Source: Fidelibacterota bacterium
GTDB taxonomy: Bacteria > Pseudomonadota > Alphaproteobacteria > Rhodospirillales > Rhodospirillaceae
Assembly (NCBI GenBank): GCA_947475895.1
Contig: CANJMF010000001.1
Location: 1-64,000, forward strand
Direction of reading: 5' to 3'
DNA length: 64,000 nt
Shown: positions 1 through 10,733 of the stretch, one piece after another
Position numbering within the stretch: position 1 is the first letter of the stretch
Layout: every line of letters begins with the position of its first letter
The notes under the pieces: model-generated
The model's input: the letters and a program-made list of their open reading frames with translations, nothing else
What the model was told of the DNA's origin: nothing
The model's database searches: none
Made by a program: the position numbers and the translations under genes

Positions 1-118
1 AGATTTTTGCACGACCGTTTAGAACGTCGTGTTCGTCTGTGTGAAAAGCAGACTTGTTTTTTCGCAAACGCCGCGCTGTTGCCATGCTCGCTTTTCCTTA
101 CGATTCATCGTGACCAGC

Positions 119-206
119 GTTTCTTTGTAAGAAACTTTGCCCAGTGAAACACAAACCGTAAGAAAATCAATGCGTTCTTACAAAGTTGGTAACTACTTTG
201 TAAAAT
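119..206. repeat. Cluster of CTTTGTAA repeats and palindromes at the AT-rich left edge
   Basis: The 243 bases left of the guaA stop hold no convincing gene. They contain an 11-base element CTTTGTAAGAA at 123-133 (plus) and again at 175-185 (minus), and a related CTTTGTAAAAT at 196-206. The copies form a small hairpin at 119-135 (7-base arms) and a 9-base inverted repeat with arms at 178-186 and 195-203 separated by 8 bases. A further GTAAGAAAAT lies near 158-167. Alternating copies of one motif in AT-rich DNA look like repressor operators for a gene beyond the left edge. A weak terminator-type fold after guaA is the alternative. Function is inferred. Confidence 0.5.
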
Positions 207-243
207 ATTAATCGTTATAAATCAATGACTTAGTGACGATTTA

Positions 244-1803
244 TTATTCCCACTCAATCGTCCCAGGCGGCTTGCTGGTGACGTCATAGGTGACGCGGTT
301 GATGCCGCGCACTTCGTTGATGATGCGGTTGGTGACGCGGCCCAGGAAGGCCATGTCGAAGTGGTAAAAGTCGGCCGTCATGCCGTCGGTGGATGTGACG
401 GCGCGTAAAGCGAGTGCGTAGTCATAGGAACGCGCGTCGCCCATGACGCCGACGGTGCGCACGGGCAGCAGCACCGCGAACGCCTGCCAGATGGCGTCAT
501 ACAGCCCCGCGTTGCGGATTTCCTCGAGATAGATGGCATCGGCGGCGCGCAAGGTATCGAGCTTTTCGCGCGTGATTTCCTGGCCGGGGATGCGGATCGC
601 AAGGCCCGGCCCGGGGAACGGGTGACGACCGACCATTTCGTCGGGCAGGCCCAACTCGCGGCCCAACGCGCGCACTTCGTCCTTGAAGAGTTCGCGCAAG
701 GGTTCGACCAGCTTCATGTTCATGCGCTCGGGCAAGCCGCCGACATTGTGGTGCGACTTGATGGTGACGCTGGGGCCGCCGAAGAACGACACGGACTCGA
801 TGACGTCTGGGTACAGCGTGCCTTGGGCCAGGAAATCGGCGCCGCCGACTTTTTTGGCTTCTTCGTCGAACACGTCGATGAACGTGGCGCCGATGAGTTT
901 GCGCTTCTTTTCAGGATCGGTGAGGCCCGCGAGTTTGCCCAAGAACAAATCGGACGCGTCGCGATGAACGAGTTGAATTTTGAAGCGGTCGCGGAATACG
1001 CGCACCACCTGCTCGCACTCGCCCCTGCGCATAAAGCCGTGATCGACCAGCACACACACCAATTGCTCGCCGATGGCTTCGTGGATCAACGCGGCAACCA
1101 CGGAGGAATCGACGCCGCCCGAAAGCCCGCAGATCACGCGGCCTTTGCCGACTTGGGCTTTGATCTTAGCGATGGCTTCGGCGCGGAAGGCGGCCATGGT
1201 CCAGTCGCCTTTGCAGCCGCAGATGTCGCGCACGAATTTCTTGAGCAGTAGATTTCCGCGCGGCGTGTGAACGACCTCGGGATGGAATTGCACGCCATAA
1301 AATTTGCGCGCCTCGTCGGCGATGGCGGCAAACGGCGCGCCTTCGCTGACGGCCACGATTTTAAAGCTTGGCGGAATCGATGCGACGCGGTCGCCATGGC
1401 TCATCCACACTTGCTCGCGTTCGCCTTTAGGCCAGAGGCCGTAAAATAACGGCGTCGATCCGGTGACTTCGATGAAGGCGCGGCCGAATTCTTTGTGGCT
1501 GGAGCTTTCAACTTTTCCGCCAAGCTGCTCGACCATTGTCTGTTGGCCGTAGCAAATGCCGAGGACGGGCAAACCTTGCGTATAGACCGCCTCGGGGGCG
1601 CGCGGACTATTGGCTTCGGGAACCGATGCAGGCCCGCCGGAAAGGATGATGCCCTTTGGCGCGAAAGCCTTGAGGCTTTCTTCGGTGACACGATTGAAGG
1701 GCTGAATTTCGCAGTAAACACCTGCTTCGCGCACGCGCCGCGCGATGAGCTGTGTGTATTGAGCGCCGAAGTCGATGATGAGGATGCGGTCGTGAGCGGC
1801 CAT
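244..1803 (-). CDS. guaA: GMP synthase (glutamine-hydrolysing)
   Basis: Converts XMP to GMP with ATP and glutamine in the cytoplasm, the last step of GMP synthesis. The 519-residue length is normal for the two-part enzyme. The N-terminal class I glutamine amidotransferase domain shows GICYGQQ with nucleophile Cys84 and the GVQFHPEV His/Glu pair near residue 174. The ATP-pyrophosphatase domain has the P-loop GLSGGVDSS near residue 230. The C-terminal dimerisation domain ends in KPPGTIEWE, as usual. The start is supported by AAGGA eight bases upstream. It lies 22 bases downstream of rsmB on the same strand, so guaB-rsmB-guaA is probably one operon that groups both steps from IMP to GMP. Confidence 0.98.
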   Translation of the reverse strand: MAAHDRILIIDFGAQYTQLIARRVREAGVYCEIQPFNRVTEESLKAFAPKGIILSGGPASVPEANSPRAPEAVYTQGLPVLGICYGQQTMVEQLGGKVESSSHKEFGRAFIEVTGSTPLFYGLWPKGEREQVWMSHGDRVASIPPSFKIVAVSEGAPFAAIADEARKFYGVQFHPEVVHTPRGNLLLKKFVRDICGCKGDWTMAAFRAEAIAKIKAQVGKGRVICGLSGGVDSSVVAALIHEAIGEQLVCVLVDHGFMRRGECEQVVRVFRDRFKIQLVHRDASDLFLGKLAGLTDPEKKRKLIGATFIDVFDEEAKKVGGADFLAQGTLYPDVIESVSFFGGPSVTIKSHHNVGGLPERMNMKLVEPLRELFKDEVRALGRELGLPDEMVGRHPFPGPGLAIRIPGQEITREKLDTLRAADAIYLEEIRNAGLYDAIWQAFAVLLPVRTVGVMGDARSYDYALALRAVTSTDGMTADFYHFDMAFLGRVTNRIINEVRGINRVTYDVTSKPPGTIEWE

Positions 1804-1825
1804 GGGTTTCCTTACGAGTGTCCTT

Positions 1826-3112
1826 CTACGAAGTGCGTTCGAGGATGGCGATGAAAAATCCGTCGGTGCCGTTGCGGGCGGGCGTGAGCGTCAGGAACGT
1901 TTCGTCCGTCAGCGGTGGCGTGGTGAAGACCTCGGCCCAGACACTCGATACCGGCACCGGGCGAAACGCGGTGTTGCGTTCAAGGAAGGCGTTCACGCGC
2001 TCGCTGTTTTCCTCGGGCAGCATCGAGCACGTAATGTACACAAGGCGACCGCCGGCTTTTACCAAGGTCGATGTTTCGTCGAGCAGTGTGTCCTGCGTGG
2101 TTTTAAGACGTTCGAGATGCTCGGGCGCAAACCGCCAGCGCGCATCGGGATTGCGGCGCCAGGCACCGGTGCCCGAGCAGGGCGCATCGACGACAACGCG
2201 GTCGAAGGTGCCGGCTTGGCGCTTCACCCATTTGTCGCGCTCTTCGAGAACGCGCAGGGTGGCGTTGTGCACTTTCGCACGACGCAGGCGGATTTTGGAC
2301 CGCTCGAGGCGTTTGATGTTCACGTCGCACGCAATCAGGCGGCCTTTGTTCTGCATGGCCGCAGCAATTGCCAAAGTCTTGCCGCCGGCGCCGGCGCAGT
2401 AATCCATTACGGCTTGGCCGGGACGCGCATCGGCAAGTCCCGCACATATCTGCGAGCCTTCGTCTTGCACTTCGAACTCGCCGTCGCGAAAACTGGAGTT
2501 GGTCGCGAGATTCATGCGGCCATCGACGCGCACACCAAAGGGTGCGATCGGCATAATGGTCGCTCTCATGCCCTCGGCCTGCAGGCCCGCCAGCACAGCT
2601 TCGCGCGTGGTCTTGAGCGTGTTGGCGCGTACATCGAGTTGAGCTTCTATGTTAAGCGCCGCGACTTCTTTGTCGGCATCGGCGCCAAAAGCGGCGGCGA
2701 ATTTCGCCAGCAGCCAGGCGGGGCATTCCAACTTCGCTTCGCGCGGAATTTCGGTTTTGCGCTCGCCGGCACGTTCGGCCATGCGGCGTTCATTAGACGA
2801 CAGCGGGTGGGGCCCATGTTTCGCGCCCGAGAAAACCCCGGCAATCGCATCGACCGTCTTCTTTTCGTTGCGCGCGAGATCGGCGGCAATGAAAAGCCGC
2901 CCGGTAACCTGATCGGTACCCAACGCCCACATGAGCTGCGCGCGACTACGCAAGATGCGCCAGGTTTGGTCGGACACGGAACGGCGGTCGCCGCCGCCGA
3001 TAAAGCGACGGTCGCGAAAATACTTCGCGATGACAGCATCGGCCGGCCGGTCGCTGGCCAGCACTTCGTCGATGAGTTCGATGATGGTTTGGAGTCGGGC
3101 TGCTGGCGTCAT
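1826..3112 (-). CDS. rsmB: 16S rRNA (cytosine(967)-C(5))-methyltransferase
   Basis: Methylates C967 of 16S rRNA using S-adenosylmethionine. The protein has 428 residues, with an N-terminal NusB-like region followed by the RsmB/NOP catalytic domain. Visible motifs are the SAM-binding [12 protein letters not shown], the DAPCSGTG motif carrying one conserved cysteine, and [11 protein letters not shown] carrying the catalytic cysteine. It sits between guaB (27 bases upstream) and guaA (22 bases downstream) on the minus strand. This arrangement is common in alphaproteobacteria and suggests cotranscription. The family is clear; specificity for C967 rather than another cytosine is inferred from family membership. 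Confidence 0.93.
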   Translation of the reverse strand: MTPAARLQTIIELIDEVLASDRPADAVIAKYFRDRRFIGGGDRRSVSDQTWRILRSRAQLMWALGTDQVTGRLFIAADLARNEKKTVDAIAGVFSGAKHGPHPLSSNERRMAERAGERKTEIPREAKLECPAWLLAKFAAAFGADADKEVAALNIEAQLDVRANTLKTTREAVLAGLQAEGMRATIMPIAPFGVRVDGRMNLATNSSFRDGEFEVQDEGSQICAGLADARPGQAVMDYCAGAGGKTLAIAAAMQNKGRLIACDVNIKRLERSKIRLRRAKVHNATLRVLEERDKWVKRQAGTFDRVVVDAPCSGTGAWRRNPDARWRFAPEHLERLKTTQDTLLDETSTLVKAGGRLVYITCSMLPEENSERVNAFLERNTAFRPVPVSSVWAEVFTTPPLTDETFLTLTPARNGTDGFFIAILERTS

Positions 3113-3139
3113 GATACGACGCCCTGTTCGCGAGCGCGA

Positions 3140-4639
<1,500 letters not shown>

Positions 4640-4674
4640 TTATTACATGAAACATGGGGGGTAGCAAGCCGCCG

Positions 4675-4893
4675 TTAACCCCTCATTTTGCGATACCAGC
4701 GATGCAAAGCAACAAGGGTCCAGATGGCCTCGACGAGCCCAAACGGCCAGGCGCCTTGAAGAAAACCGTAAATCGACCCGAGGGCACATGAGGCAGCAAA
4801 ACCCAGGACAAGCCAGGGGCTGCGCGCTTCCAGTGCGTACGTCACCAGCATGGCCGAGACGGCGAAGAGTCCAAAAGCCGTCAGCCCATCCAT
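4675..4893 (-). CDS. Small two-helix membrane protein of unknown function
   Basis: A 72-residue protein with two hydrophobic stretches (about residues 5-20 and 25-50), a WPFGLVEAIWTLVALHRW segment and a basic tail (RWYRKMRG). I do not recognise a characterised family, though short proteins with this WPFG..E..W..VALRRW pattern occur in other alphaproteobacteria. It lies 68 bases upstream of guaB on the same strand and could share its transcript. The 5' neighbour is the divergent glycosyltransferase at 4965. An inner-membrane location is predicted from hydrophobicity only. Confidence 0.65.
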   Translation of the reverse strand: MDGLTAFGLFAVSAMLVTYALEARSPWLVLGFAASCALGSIYGFLQGAWPFGLVEAIWTLVALHRWYRKMRG

Positions 4894-4964
4894 CGCACGC
4901 CTTCTAAAACCCTGTGTCCAACTGCGCGGTTAGCGTAAAGCTACGCGGAGTCGGAGCCGACCCT

Positions 4965-5822
4965 ATGAAGCCCTTTAATATCACCCTTATCCGCCCCGAA
5001 GGGTATCTGCATGCGGCCGCGCTGACCGAGGTCGCGCAGTATCTTCATAGCTGTCTGGTGGGCGCTGGGTATCCGTCCGCGCTAACCACCAACACCATTC
5101 ACCCCGACGCCCACAACGTCGTGCTGTGCGCTCACATGTTGGATAAGGCTTTTTTCGATCAGTTGCCGCCCGACACGATTCTGTTCAACAGCGAGCAACT
5201 CAGGAACAAAGACCGGTGGCATGCGGATAGCCCTTATCGACAACTGCTCGATAAGTTCTTCGTATGGGATTACTCACTGCAAAATCTTTCCGAAATCGAT
5301 CACGCGCGAAAATCTCACATCGCGTTTTTCTTCTGCCCCGATCTCGCAAGAAACAAAATCCCACGCAAGAAAGACGGATTGTTATTTTTCTACGGACTTA
5401 CGACCGAACGGCGCTTGCTCTTGATCAAGGAAATCGACGCAGCGGGCGTGCCGGTCGAGATTCTTTTTGGAAAGTATGAAGCAGAAAGAGACGCGCTCAT
5501 TTTCGGCGCGTGGGCGGTTCTGAACATCGGCCATACGGAAAACCTTGCGACGTTTGAACCGATCCGTTGCTTTTACCCGCTGATCAATGACATTCCGGTT
5601 ATCTCGGAAACCTACGCGGCCGATCCAACCTTCGACATATATAAGGACTGGCTGTTCACGTTTGAGCCGCGCGATCTCGCGGCCGGCATCGCCGCGCTTC
5701 ATCGCGATCCGGCGGAATTCGAGCGACAGGCAGCCGACAAGTTGGCGCGTTTTCATAAAACGTCGGGCGTAGAGGCCGTGGTGGAAGCCGTCGATATCTA
5801 TCGGCGCGCGCTCAACCTTTGA
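4965..5822 (+). CDS. CgeB-like glycosyltransferase-family protein
   Basis: A 285-residue soluble protein that resembles the GT-B-fold CgeB/glycosyltransferase group. The most telling segment is [20 protein letters not shown], where such proteins bind the nucleotide-sugar phosphate, followed by a C-terminal helix with regular acidic and basic residues. The start at 4965 (MKPFNITLI) has GGAG at 4947-4950; a longer reading frame from 4914 adds 17 residues not expected in the fold. Its stop overlaps the convergent rlmE stop by 11 bases. Donor, acceptor and pathway are unknown. It is not in an operon with other cell-surface genes. Confidence 0.6.
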   Translation: MKPFNITLIRPEGYLHAAALTEVAQYLHSCLVGAGYPSALTTNTIHPDAHNVVLCAHMLDKAFFDQLPPDTILFNSEQLRNKDRWHADSPYRQLLDKFFVWDYSLQNLSEIDHARKSHIAFFFCPDLARNKIPRKKDGLLFFYGLTTERRLLLIKEIDAAGVPVEILFGKYEAERDALIFGAWAVLNIGHTENLATFEPIRCFYPLINDIPVISETYAADPTFDIYKDWLFTFEPRDLAAGIAALHRDPAEFERQAADKLARFHKTSGVEAVVEAVDIYRRALNL

Positions 5823-6513
5823 AGCCCTGCGCGAGCACATAGACTTCAGCGGAGTCTTTTCGGCTGGCCGGCGGCTTTGCGTGCTTTACCGAGCCACAGC
5901 GTTTCTTGATGAGCTTCAAGAGATCGCCTTCAGTACCGCCCTGGAAAACCTTGCAAATGAACACGCCTCCGGGTGCGAGAACTTCTTCCGCAAAAGCCCA
6001 GGCCACTTCGGCCAAACCAATGATGCGCAAGTGATCGGTGGGACCGTGACCCGTGGTGGGCGCCGCCATATCGCTGAGAACGAGATCTGCTTTTCCGCCC
6101 AAAGCTTCTTTCAACACGTCGGGCGCGCGCGGATCGAGAAAATCCATGGTCAGACAAATCGCCCCGGGGAGCGGGTCCCACGCATTGATATCGATGCCAA
6201 CCACATTTCCGGCACCGCAACGCTCGACCGCCACCTGAGTCCAGCCGCCGGGAGCCGCGCCCAGGTCGATCACCTTTTTGCCGGGTCCGAGCACATGAAA
6301 CCGGTCGTCCAGCTCCATGAGCTTGAAAGCGGCGCGGCTGCGCATGCCTTCGGCTTTGGCGCGAGCGACATAAGGATCGTTCAGCTGACGCTGCAGCCAT
6401 AACTGCGAGCCGATGGTGCGACCACGCGCGGTTTTAATGCGCACGGTCAGACCGCGACTGCCAACGTTCTGGGCGCCGCGATTGCGCGGCGGGCCACTCT
6501 TGCCTCGGGTCAT
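5812..6513 (-). CDS. rlmE: 23S rRNA (uridine(2552)-2'-O)-methyltransferase
   Basis: FtsJ/RrmJ family enzyme that 2'-O-methylates U2552 in the A-loop of 23S rRNA late in 50S assembly. It has 233 residues. The SAM-binding motif is [14 protein letters not shown], followed by [14 protein letters not shown] with the catalytic Asp and [10 protein letters not shown] with the catalytic Lys, as expected for the K-D-K-E tetrad. The basic N-terminus ([13 protein letters not shown]) fits rRNA contact. It starts 4 bases after the ppx stop on the same strand, so the two are probably cotranscribed. Confidence 0.95.
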   Translation of the reverse strand: MTRGKSGPPRNRGAQNVGSRGLTVRIKTARGRTIGSQLWLQRQLNDPYVARAKAEGMRSRAAFKLMELDDRFHVLGPGKKVIDLGAAPGGWTQVAVERCGAGNVVGIDINAWDPLPGAICLTMDFLDPRAPDVLKEALGGKADLVLSDMAAPTTGHGPTDHLRIIGLAEVAWAFAEEVLAPGGVFICKVFQGGTEGDLLKLIKKRCGSVKHAKPPASRKDSAEVYVLAQGFKG

Positions 6514-6517
6514 AAGC

Positions 6518-7612
6518 TCACGCGTTCAATGTGGGACGGCTAGACGCCACTTTAAGCATAGCCGGATGCATAAGGTCCATAAGCAGACCTTCACGCAAGC
6601 CCCGATCGGCGATGCGCAGCTTGCCCACCGGCCACATGCGGCAGATGGATTCGAGGATCGCGCAGCCCGAAAGCATGAGGTCGGCCCGCTGCCAGCCGAT
6701 GCAGGGCTCGGCCGCGCGCTGCTGCAACGTCATGCGGCACAAGGACTCGCTCGCCGCATGCAAGGCGTCGAAGTTCAGCGATAGGCCGTCGACCATGGCG
6801 CGGTCATAGCGATCAAGACGCAAGTGCAAGCCGCCCAAAGTGGTGACGGTGCCGGACGTGCCGATCATTTGCACGGTACCGGCGTCAATTTTATTGCGGA
6901 TGTCGTGGGCGGTTTCGAAGGGATCCAGCAATCTTCGCACGCGGTCCATGACCGACTGATACGTGCGGCTGCAAAGATCGCCGCCGCCGCAGTCTTCCGC
7001 CACCGTGACGACGCCCATGGGCAGCGAAATCCAACCCTCGACCGATAACGTGAAAGTGGAATCGATGCCCACAAACAAGACTTCGGTTGAGCCGCCGCCA
7101 ATATCGAAAATCAGCGCGTGCGGTACAGCAGGGTCGAGCAACGCTGCGCAGCCCTTCAACGCCAGCGTGGCTTCTTCGTGCGCAGAAATGATTTCAAGCG
7201 AAAGACCGGTCTCGTTCGTGACGCGATCGAGAAACTCGGCGCAGTTGGCGGCACGCCGGCACGCTTCCGTTGCCACTTGCCGCGACGCGATGACATGGCG
7301 ACGTTCCATTTTTTCAGCGCACCGTTTCAAGGCATCGATGGTGCGGTCCATGGCTTCGGGTGACAGCCTCCCCGAACCGCTGACGCCTTCACCCAAGCGC
7401 GTGACGCGCGAGAAGGAGTCAATGACGCGAAAGGAACCTGCGGTATCGTCGTCGGGACGCGCCACCAGCATGCGACAGTTATTTGTACCGAGGTCGAGTG
7501 CCGCAAATACGCCGGGTTCGTTTTGGGTGCGGATATGAGACTCATTGCGCGCGAACGCGCTCGAGGAAACCGGGGAGCGGTCATCGCCGACGTGACGTCG
7601 CGCTTCAGACAT
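6518..7612 (-). CDS. ppx: Ppx/GppA family exopolyphosphatase / pppGpp phosphohydrolase
   Basis: Member of the ASKHA-fold Ppx/GppA family that removes terminal phosphate from polyphosphate or pppGpp. It has 364 residues, so it is the short form without the C-terminal HD-type domain of E. coli Ppx. Motifs are [14 protein letters not shown] (phosphate 1 loop), [12 protein letters not shown] (phosphate 2 loop) and [11 protein letters not shown]. The first 35 residues are a polar extension, and an internal start is possible. It precedes rlmE by 4 bases. Which substrate it prefers cannot be read from sequence. Confidence 0.88.
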   Translation of the reverse strand: MSEARRHVGDDRSPVSSSAFARNESHIRTQNEPGVFAALDLGTNNCRMLVARPDDDTAGSFRVIDSFSRVTRLGEGVSGSGRLSPEAMDRTIDALKRCAEKMERRHVIASRQVATEACRRAANCAEFLDRVTNETGLSLEIISAHEEATLALKGCAALLDPAVPHALIFDIGGGSTEVLFVGIDSTFTLSVEGWISLPMGVVTVAEDCGGGDLCSRTYQSVMDRVRRLLDPFETAHDIRNKIDAGTVQMIGTSGTVTTLGGLHLRLDRYDRAMVDGLSLNFDALHAASESLCRMTLQQRAAEPCIGWQRADLMLSGCAILESICRMWPVGKLRIADRGLREGLLMDLMHPAMLKVASSRPTLNA

Positions 7613-7826
7613 GCAAGCTGACCCTCCTCTCCATCGCTATCCGGCCGTTTCCCTCCCGTCCGGTCAGCGATTCCTAAGACGCGATCATGCTATCGGCTTC
7701 CCTTGGTGGGGGGAAGGGCCGGAGCCGAAACAGTGGGTTGAGTGCGTGCGTTGACCCGGCACGCGGGAAATTTCTTGAAACCGCGGTGCTTAATGATAAG
7801 GAAGGGCGTTATTAAGCGCCTGCGCT

Positions 7827-7832
7827 TATATA
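7827..7832 (+). promoter_or_regulatory. Possible -10 element for tRNA-Gln
   Basis: TATATA lies 22 bases before the mature tRNA 5' end, a sensible distance for a -10 box with a short 5' leader. No good TTGACA-type -35 is visible 16-18 bases upstream. This is inference from position and sequence. Confidence 0.3.
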
Positions 7833-7853
7833 GTGCACTGCACACACCCCTGC

Positions 7854-7927
7854 TGGGGGATCGTCTAACGGTAGGACCGCGGACTCTGACTCCGCTAGTC
7901 TAGGTTCGAATCCTAGTCCCCCAGCCA
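7854..7927 (+). tRNA. tRNA-Gln (anticodon CUG)
   Basis: A full cloverleaf can be drawn by eye. The acceptor stem TGGGGGA pairs with TCCCCCA, the D stem is GTCT/GGAC, and the anticodon stem GCGGA/TCCGC encloses loop CTCTGAC, giving anticodon CTG. The T stem CTAGG/CCTAG encloses TTCGAAT, followed by discriminator G and an encoded CCA. It reads CAG codons. It stands alone between ppx and the convergent phospholipase-D gene, with no integrase or target duplication next to it. Confidence 0.97.
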
Positions 7928-8007
7928 ACTTGCATAAGTGCGCCGATTGACCATGGGGTCGAACGGCGAACGCGCATGCAGTCTTCTGGACCCCAGGAAT
8001 TTCCGAA

Positions 8008-9300
8008 TCAAAGCTGCGATTTGACGAGCAGCAATACTTTTTCGAAAAGCTTTTCGCGCAGCGGGCGATTCTTCCAGCGCGTAAGAGAATACAACTCGGC
8101 CGCTCGCAGATCGGCCTCGAATGCCGCCGTCATGTGAGTAGCGAAGTCGCTGCTGTAGACATTCAGACTCGCTTCATCATTCAACCGAATCGAACGAATG
8201 TCGAAGTTGGTTGAACCCACCGAAACAAACTCCGTATCAATGACCAGCAGCTTGGTGTGCAGCATGGTCGGTTGATAGACGTAGATCTCGGCGCCCGCTT
8301 CCAAGAGCGCGCCCCAATCCGCTTTAGAGGCAATCTTCACGGTAAGAGAATCGATGTGCGGCCCCGGCAACAGAATGCGGACGCGAACATCCCGACGGCG
8401 GGCGGCAATCAAAGCGTCGATCATCAAACTGTCGGGCACAAAGTAGGACGCTGCCAAGTCGATCGATGTCCCGGCCGCCGCGATGGCAAGCAAATACATC
8501 AGATGCATGCTCTCGCTTCCGCCCGATGGCGAGGCCACAAACACGTGAGCGTCCATCTCTCCCTTTTTCTCAAGGGGCGGAAAGTAGCTGGGGCCGTTCA
8601 GTACGTGGCCGGAGGTCTTGATCCAGTTGTCGTTGAAGGCTGCTTGCAACTGCGCAACCACCGGCCCCTCGATTTTGAAGTGCGTGTCTCGCCAGTGCTC
8701 AGGATCGCCTGCGTTGCCAGTCCATTGATCCGCAACACCTGCCCCTCCGGTGAATCCGATGCGGCCATCGATTACAAGCAGTTTGCGGTGTGTGCGGTTG
8801 TTCATACGGCCGAGGGTGTACCAATGCAGTGGCCGATATCGATGCAACTGCACGCCGGCAGCTTGCATAGAATCCAGCTGCGATTTCTCCATCTTTGTGC
8901 TGCCGACCCAATCGATAATGACGCTGACCGGCACGCCCGCGCGGGCTCGCTCGGAAAGGGCGCGCGAGAACGCGTCACCCGTTTCACCCGACCAGTAAAT
9001 GTAGGTCTCGAAAGTGATCGACGTCTTCGCTGAGCCGATCGCCAGCAACATGGCGGGGAAAATCTCGTTGCCATTCTGCAACGCGGTCACGTGGTTGCCT
9101 TGCACGATCTGCGGACCCAGCAATACGGACATTTCGCGTCGAAATTGCGATTCGCGAATCGCGTAGCCATGCTCTACCTTATGGCCCAGCACCTTTTCGG
9201 GCGTTTTGAAGTTCTGCAGGAGCACCAGCATCAAGCTAGTGACGAGCACAGTGATTCCAATGGTCCAGATCATGGGTTTTCGGCTGCCAGTCAACGACAT
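8008..9300 (-). CDS. Phospholipase-D family cardiolipin synthase
   Basis: A 430-residue PLD-superfamily enzyme. It has one N-terminal membrane helix (about residues 8-28) and two HKD catalytic motifs: HRKLLVIDGRIGFTGG in the first half and HTKLLVIDTEFVSVGSTNFD in the second. Two HKD motifs with this spacing are typical of Cls enzymes, which condense two phosphatidylglycerols into cardiolipin or use related headgroup alcohols at the inner membrane. It has one membrane helix rather than the usual two, as in ClsB/ClsC-like enzymes. It is convergent with tRNA-Gln. The next 284 bases on its 5' side hold no gene that I can support. Confidence 0.85.
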   Translation of the reverse strand: MSLTGSRKPMIWTIGITVLVTSLMLVLLQNFKTPEKVLGHKVEHGYAIRESQFRREMSVLLGPQIVQGNHVTALQNGNEIFPAMLLAIGSAKTSITFETYIYWSGETGDAFSRALSERARAGVPVSVIIDWVGSTKMEKSQLDSMQAAGVQLHRYRPLHWYTLGRMNNRTHRKLLVIDGRIGFTGGAGVADQWTGNAGDPEHWRDTHFKIEGPVVAQLQAAFNDNWIKTSGHVLNGPSYFPPLEKKGEMDAHVFVASPSGGSESMHLMYLLAIAAAGTSIDLAASYFVPDSLMIDALIAARRRDVRVRILLPGPHIDSLTVKIASKADWGALLEAGAEIYVYQPTMLHTKLLVIDTEFVSVGSTNFDIRSIRLNDEASLNVYSSDFATHMTAAFEADLRAAELYSLTRWKNRPLREKLFEKVLLLVKSQL

Positions 9301-9584
9301 CCCAGTTTGGAAAAGGGAAACAGGTTGATCAAATGAAGCGGGCGGCGTTCGATCCGCGCACGCAGCAACCGGTGAGCGCGATCACTGGAAAAAATGTTGT
9401 GGAGCGTATGACGGCGGAGCGTTTGATCGAGGGCGAGAAAAAGCTCATTCAACGAACTCCTAGGTTCATGGAAAGAGCCATGCCAGCCGGGTCAACGCGC
9501 GCAGGGAGAACGTGATTAGGCGTCCACTTGTTCCGGGCAGTAGAACACCCAGCTTTCCGCGCGGTAGGGCTATAACCGAGAAGC

Positions 9585-10460
9585 CTAAAACGTGTAGACG
9601 ACGAAAGTGGTCGCAAGTACCTGGTTCGCATCGCCGCGTTGCTTAATAAGAGGGCTTGCGGCGGCGTCGCCTAACAATCGTTCATAGCCGATGTGGGCGA
9701 GCAGCGACCAATGGGGCGTGATTTCATAGCTTCCGTTAACGCCGAGGAACAGATTTTTCAGCCCTCCCTTGGGATGAAACTCGGGAAGTCCCGACGCCTT
9801 GGCTTGCGCTGCGGTCACGCCGAAAAACGACTTGAGATACTTCGACGTCGCCGCCGTCAGTGTGGCGCTGGCTCCTACTGCGAAACGATCGTTACGGTAC
9901 AGCGCCGTGGTCGCAACCAAGTCCATGAGTGCGCCGCCGTGGCCGCCGACAACGTCCTGACCGAGATCCAGCTCAATTTTGAAACGGTCAGTTACGTAGG
10001 CAATATAGCCGCCCAATTCCAAACTAAAGCCCACACTTCCCATTCCCCGCAGATCGCGGCTGTCGCTTTCGCTTCGGCCGAAATCCAAGTCGACGCTCGG
10101 TCCGAATTCCAGCTTCGATGACCCCATGTCCTCGCCAAGCTCGAAGACCTGATCGAACGCGGTGAAATCGATGTCATTATTGTTGACCTTGAGAACATCG
10201 CGGTATTGCAGCGAAATTACCGGAACCGCGTGCCACTTGTAGTCTCGCGAGCCTTCAAACGCAGGGCTATAGCCAGGCCCGATGCCCAGTCTTACGCTTG
10301 AGACATCGCTTGGGCGAAGGTCCAATGAATTTGCGATAGCGTCGGAGAAGCCGCCGACGGCTCGATCGAAGGTTCCAGCTTCCGCATCAAGGGGTAGGCA
10401 TGTGCGCAGGACCGAAAGACATATCGCCATTCGCCAAATCGACTGCTTAGCGTTGTCCAT
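9585..10460 (-). CDS. MipA/OmpV-family outer membrane protein
   Basis: A 291-residue exported protein with a hydrophobic N-terminus ending near LPLDAEA, then alternating beta-strand sequence. The N-terminal segment RLGIGPGYSPAFEGSRDY matches the conserved opening of MipA/OmpV porins, and the C-terminus ends in aromatic Phe after TTFVVYTF, as outer-membrane barrels do. A GGGGGAT ribosome-binding site precedes the ATG. MipA proteins have been linked to murein-synthesis scaffolding and OmpV to small-molecule uptake; neither role can be assigned here. It stands alone, with 273 bases upstream in which I see no gene. Confidence 0.8.
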   Translation of the reverse strand: MDNAKQSIWRMAICLSVLRTCLPLDAEAGTFDRAVGGFSDAIANSLDLRPSDVSSVRLGIGPGYSPAFEGSRDYKWHAVPVISLQYRDVLKVNNNDIDFTAFDQVFELGEDMGSSKLEFGPSVDLDFGRSESDSRDLRGMGSVGFSLELGGYIAYVTDRFKIELDLGQDVVGGHGGALMDLVATTALYRNDRFAVGASATLTAATSKYLKSFFGVTAAQAKASGLPEFHPKGGLKNLFLGVNGSYEITPHWSLLAHIGYERLLGDAAASPLIKQRGDANQVLATTFVVYTF

Positions 10461-10733
10461 TTCATCCCCCGATCATGCCGTCGGCACGCTCACGACAAAT
10501 CCCCGACGTGATCTAATCGCGTCCGAAAATGCGGCGCAAGTTAAAGCCCGGCACATCCGACCTCGGGTTGAATAGATCGCGCAAAGCGTTCTTGTGTATT
10601 GATGATTGTTCTCAAAGGGATGCACGCCGCGCCTTTAAAAGTGGGCACGGACTTCTTGTCATGGCGCATCACGCGCATCATTCGGCGCGCTGCCGGGGTC
10701 ACACCGCCGCCGCAACGTCATGACCGATGCGCT

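Noticed and set aside
1-243. Replication origin at the AT-rich left edge
   Set aside because: No DnaA boxes (TTATCCACA-like) are visible; the repeats look like operators or a structured 3' region instead.
622-1251. 209-codon frame opposite guaA
   Set aside because: Antisense shadow of a certain gene; composition and motifs do not support a protein.
7854-7927. tRNA-Gln as an integration site
   Set aside because: No integrase, no repeated tRNA 3' end and ordinary genes on both sides.
9333-9515. 60-codon frame between the phospholipase-D gene and the MipA-like gene
   Set aside because: Starts 33 bases from the opposite gene, lacks a ribosome-binding site and has no recognisable features.
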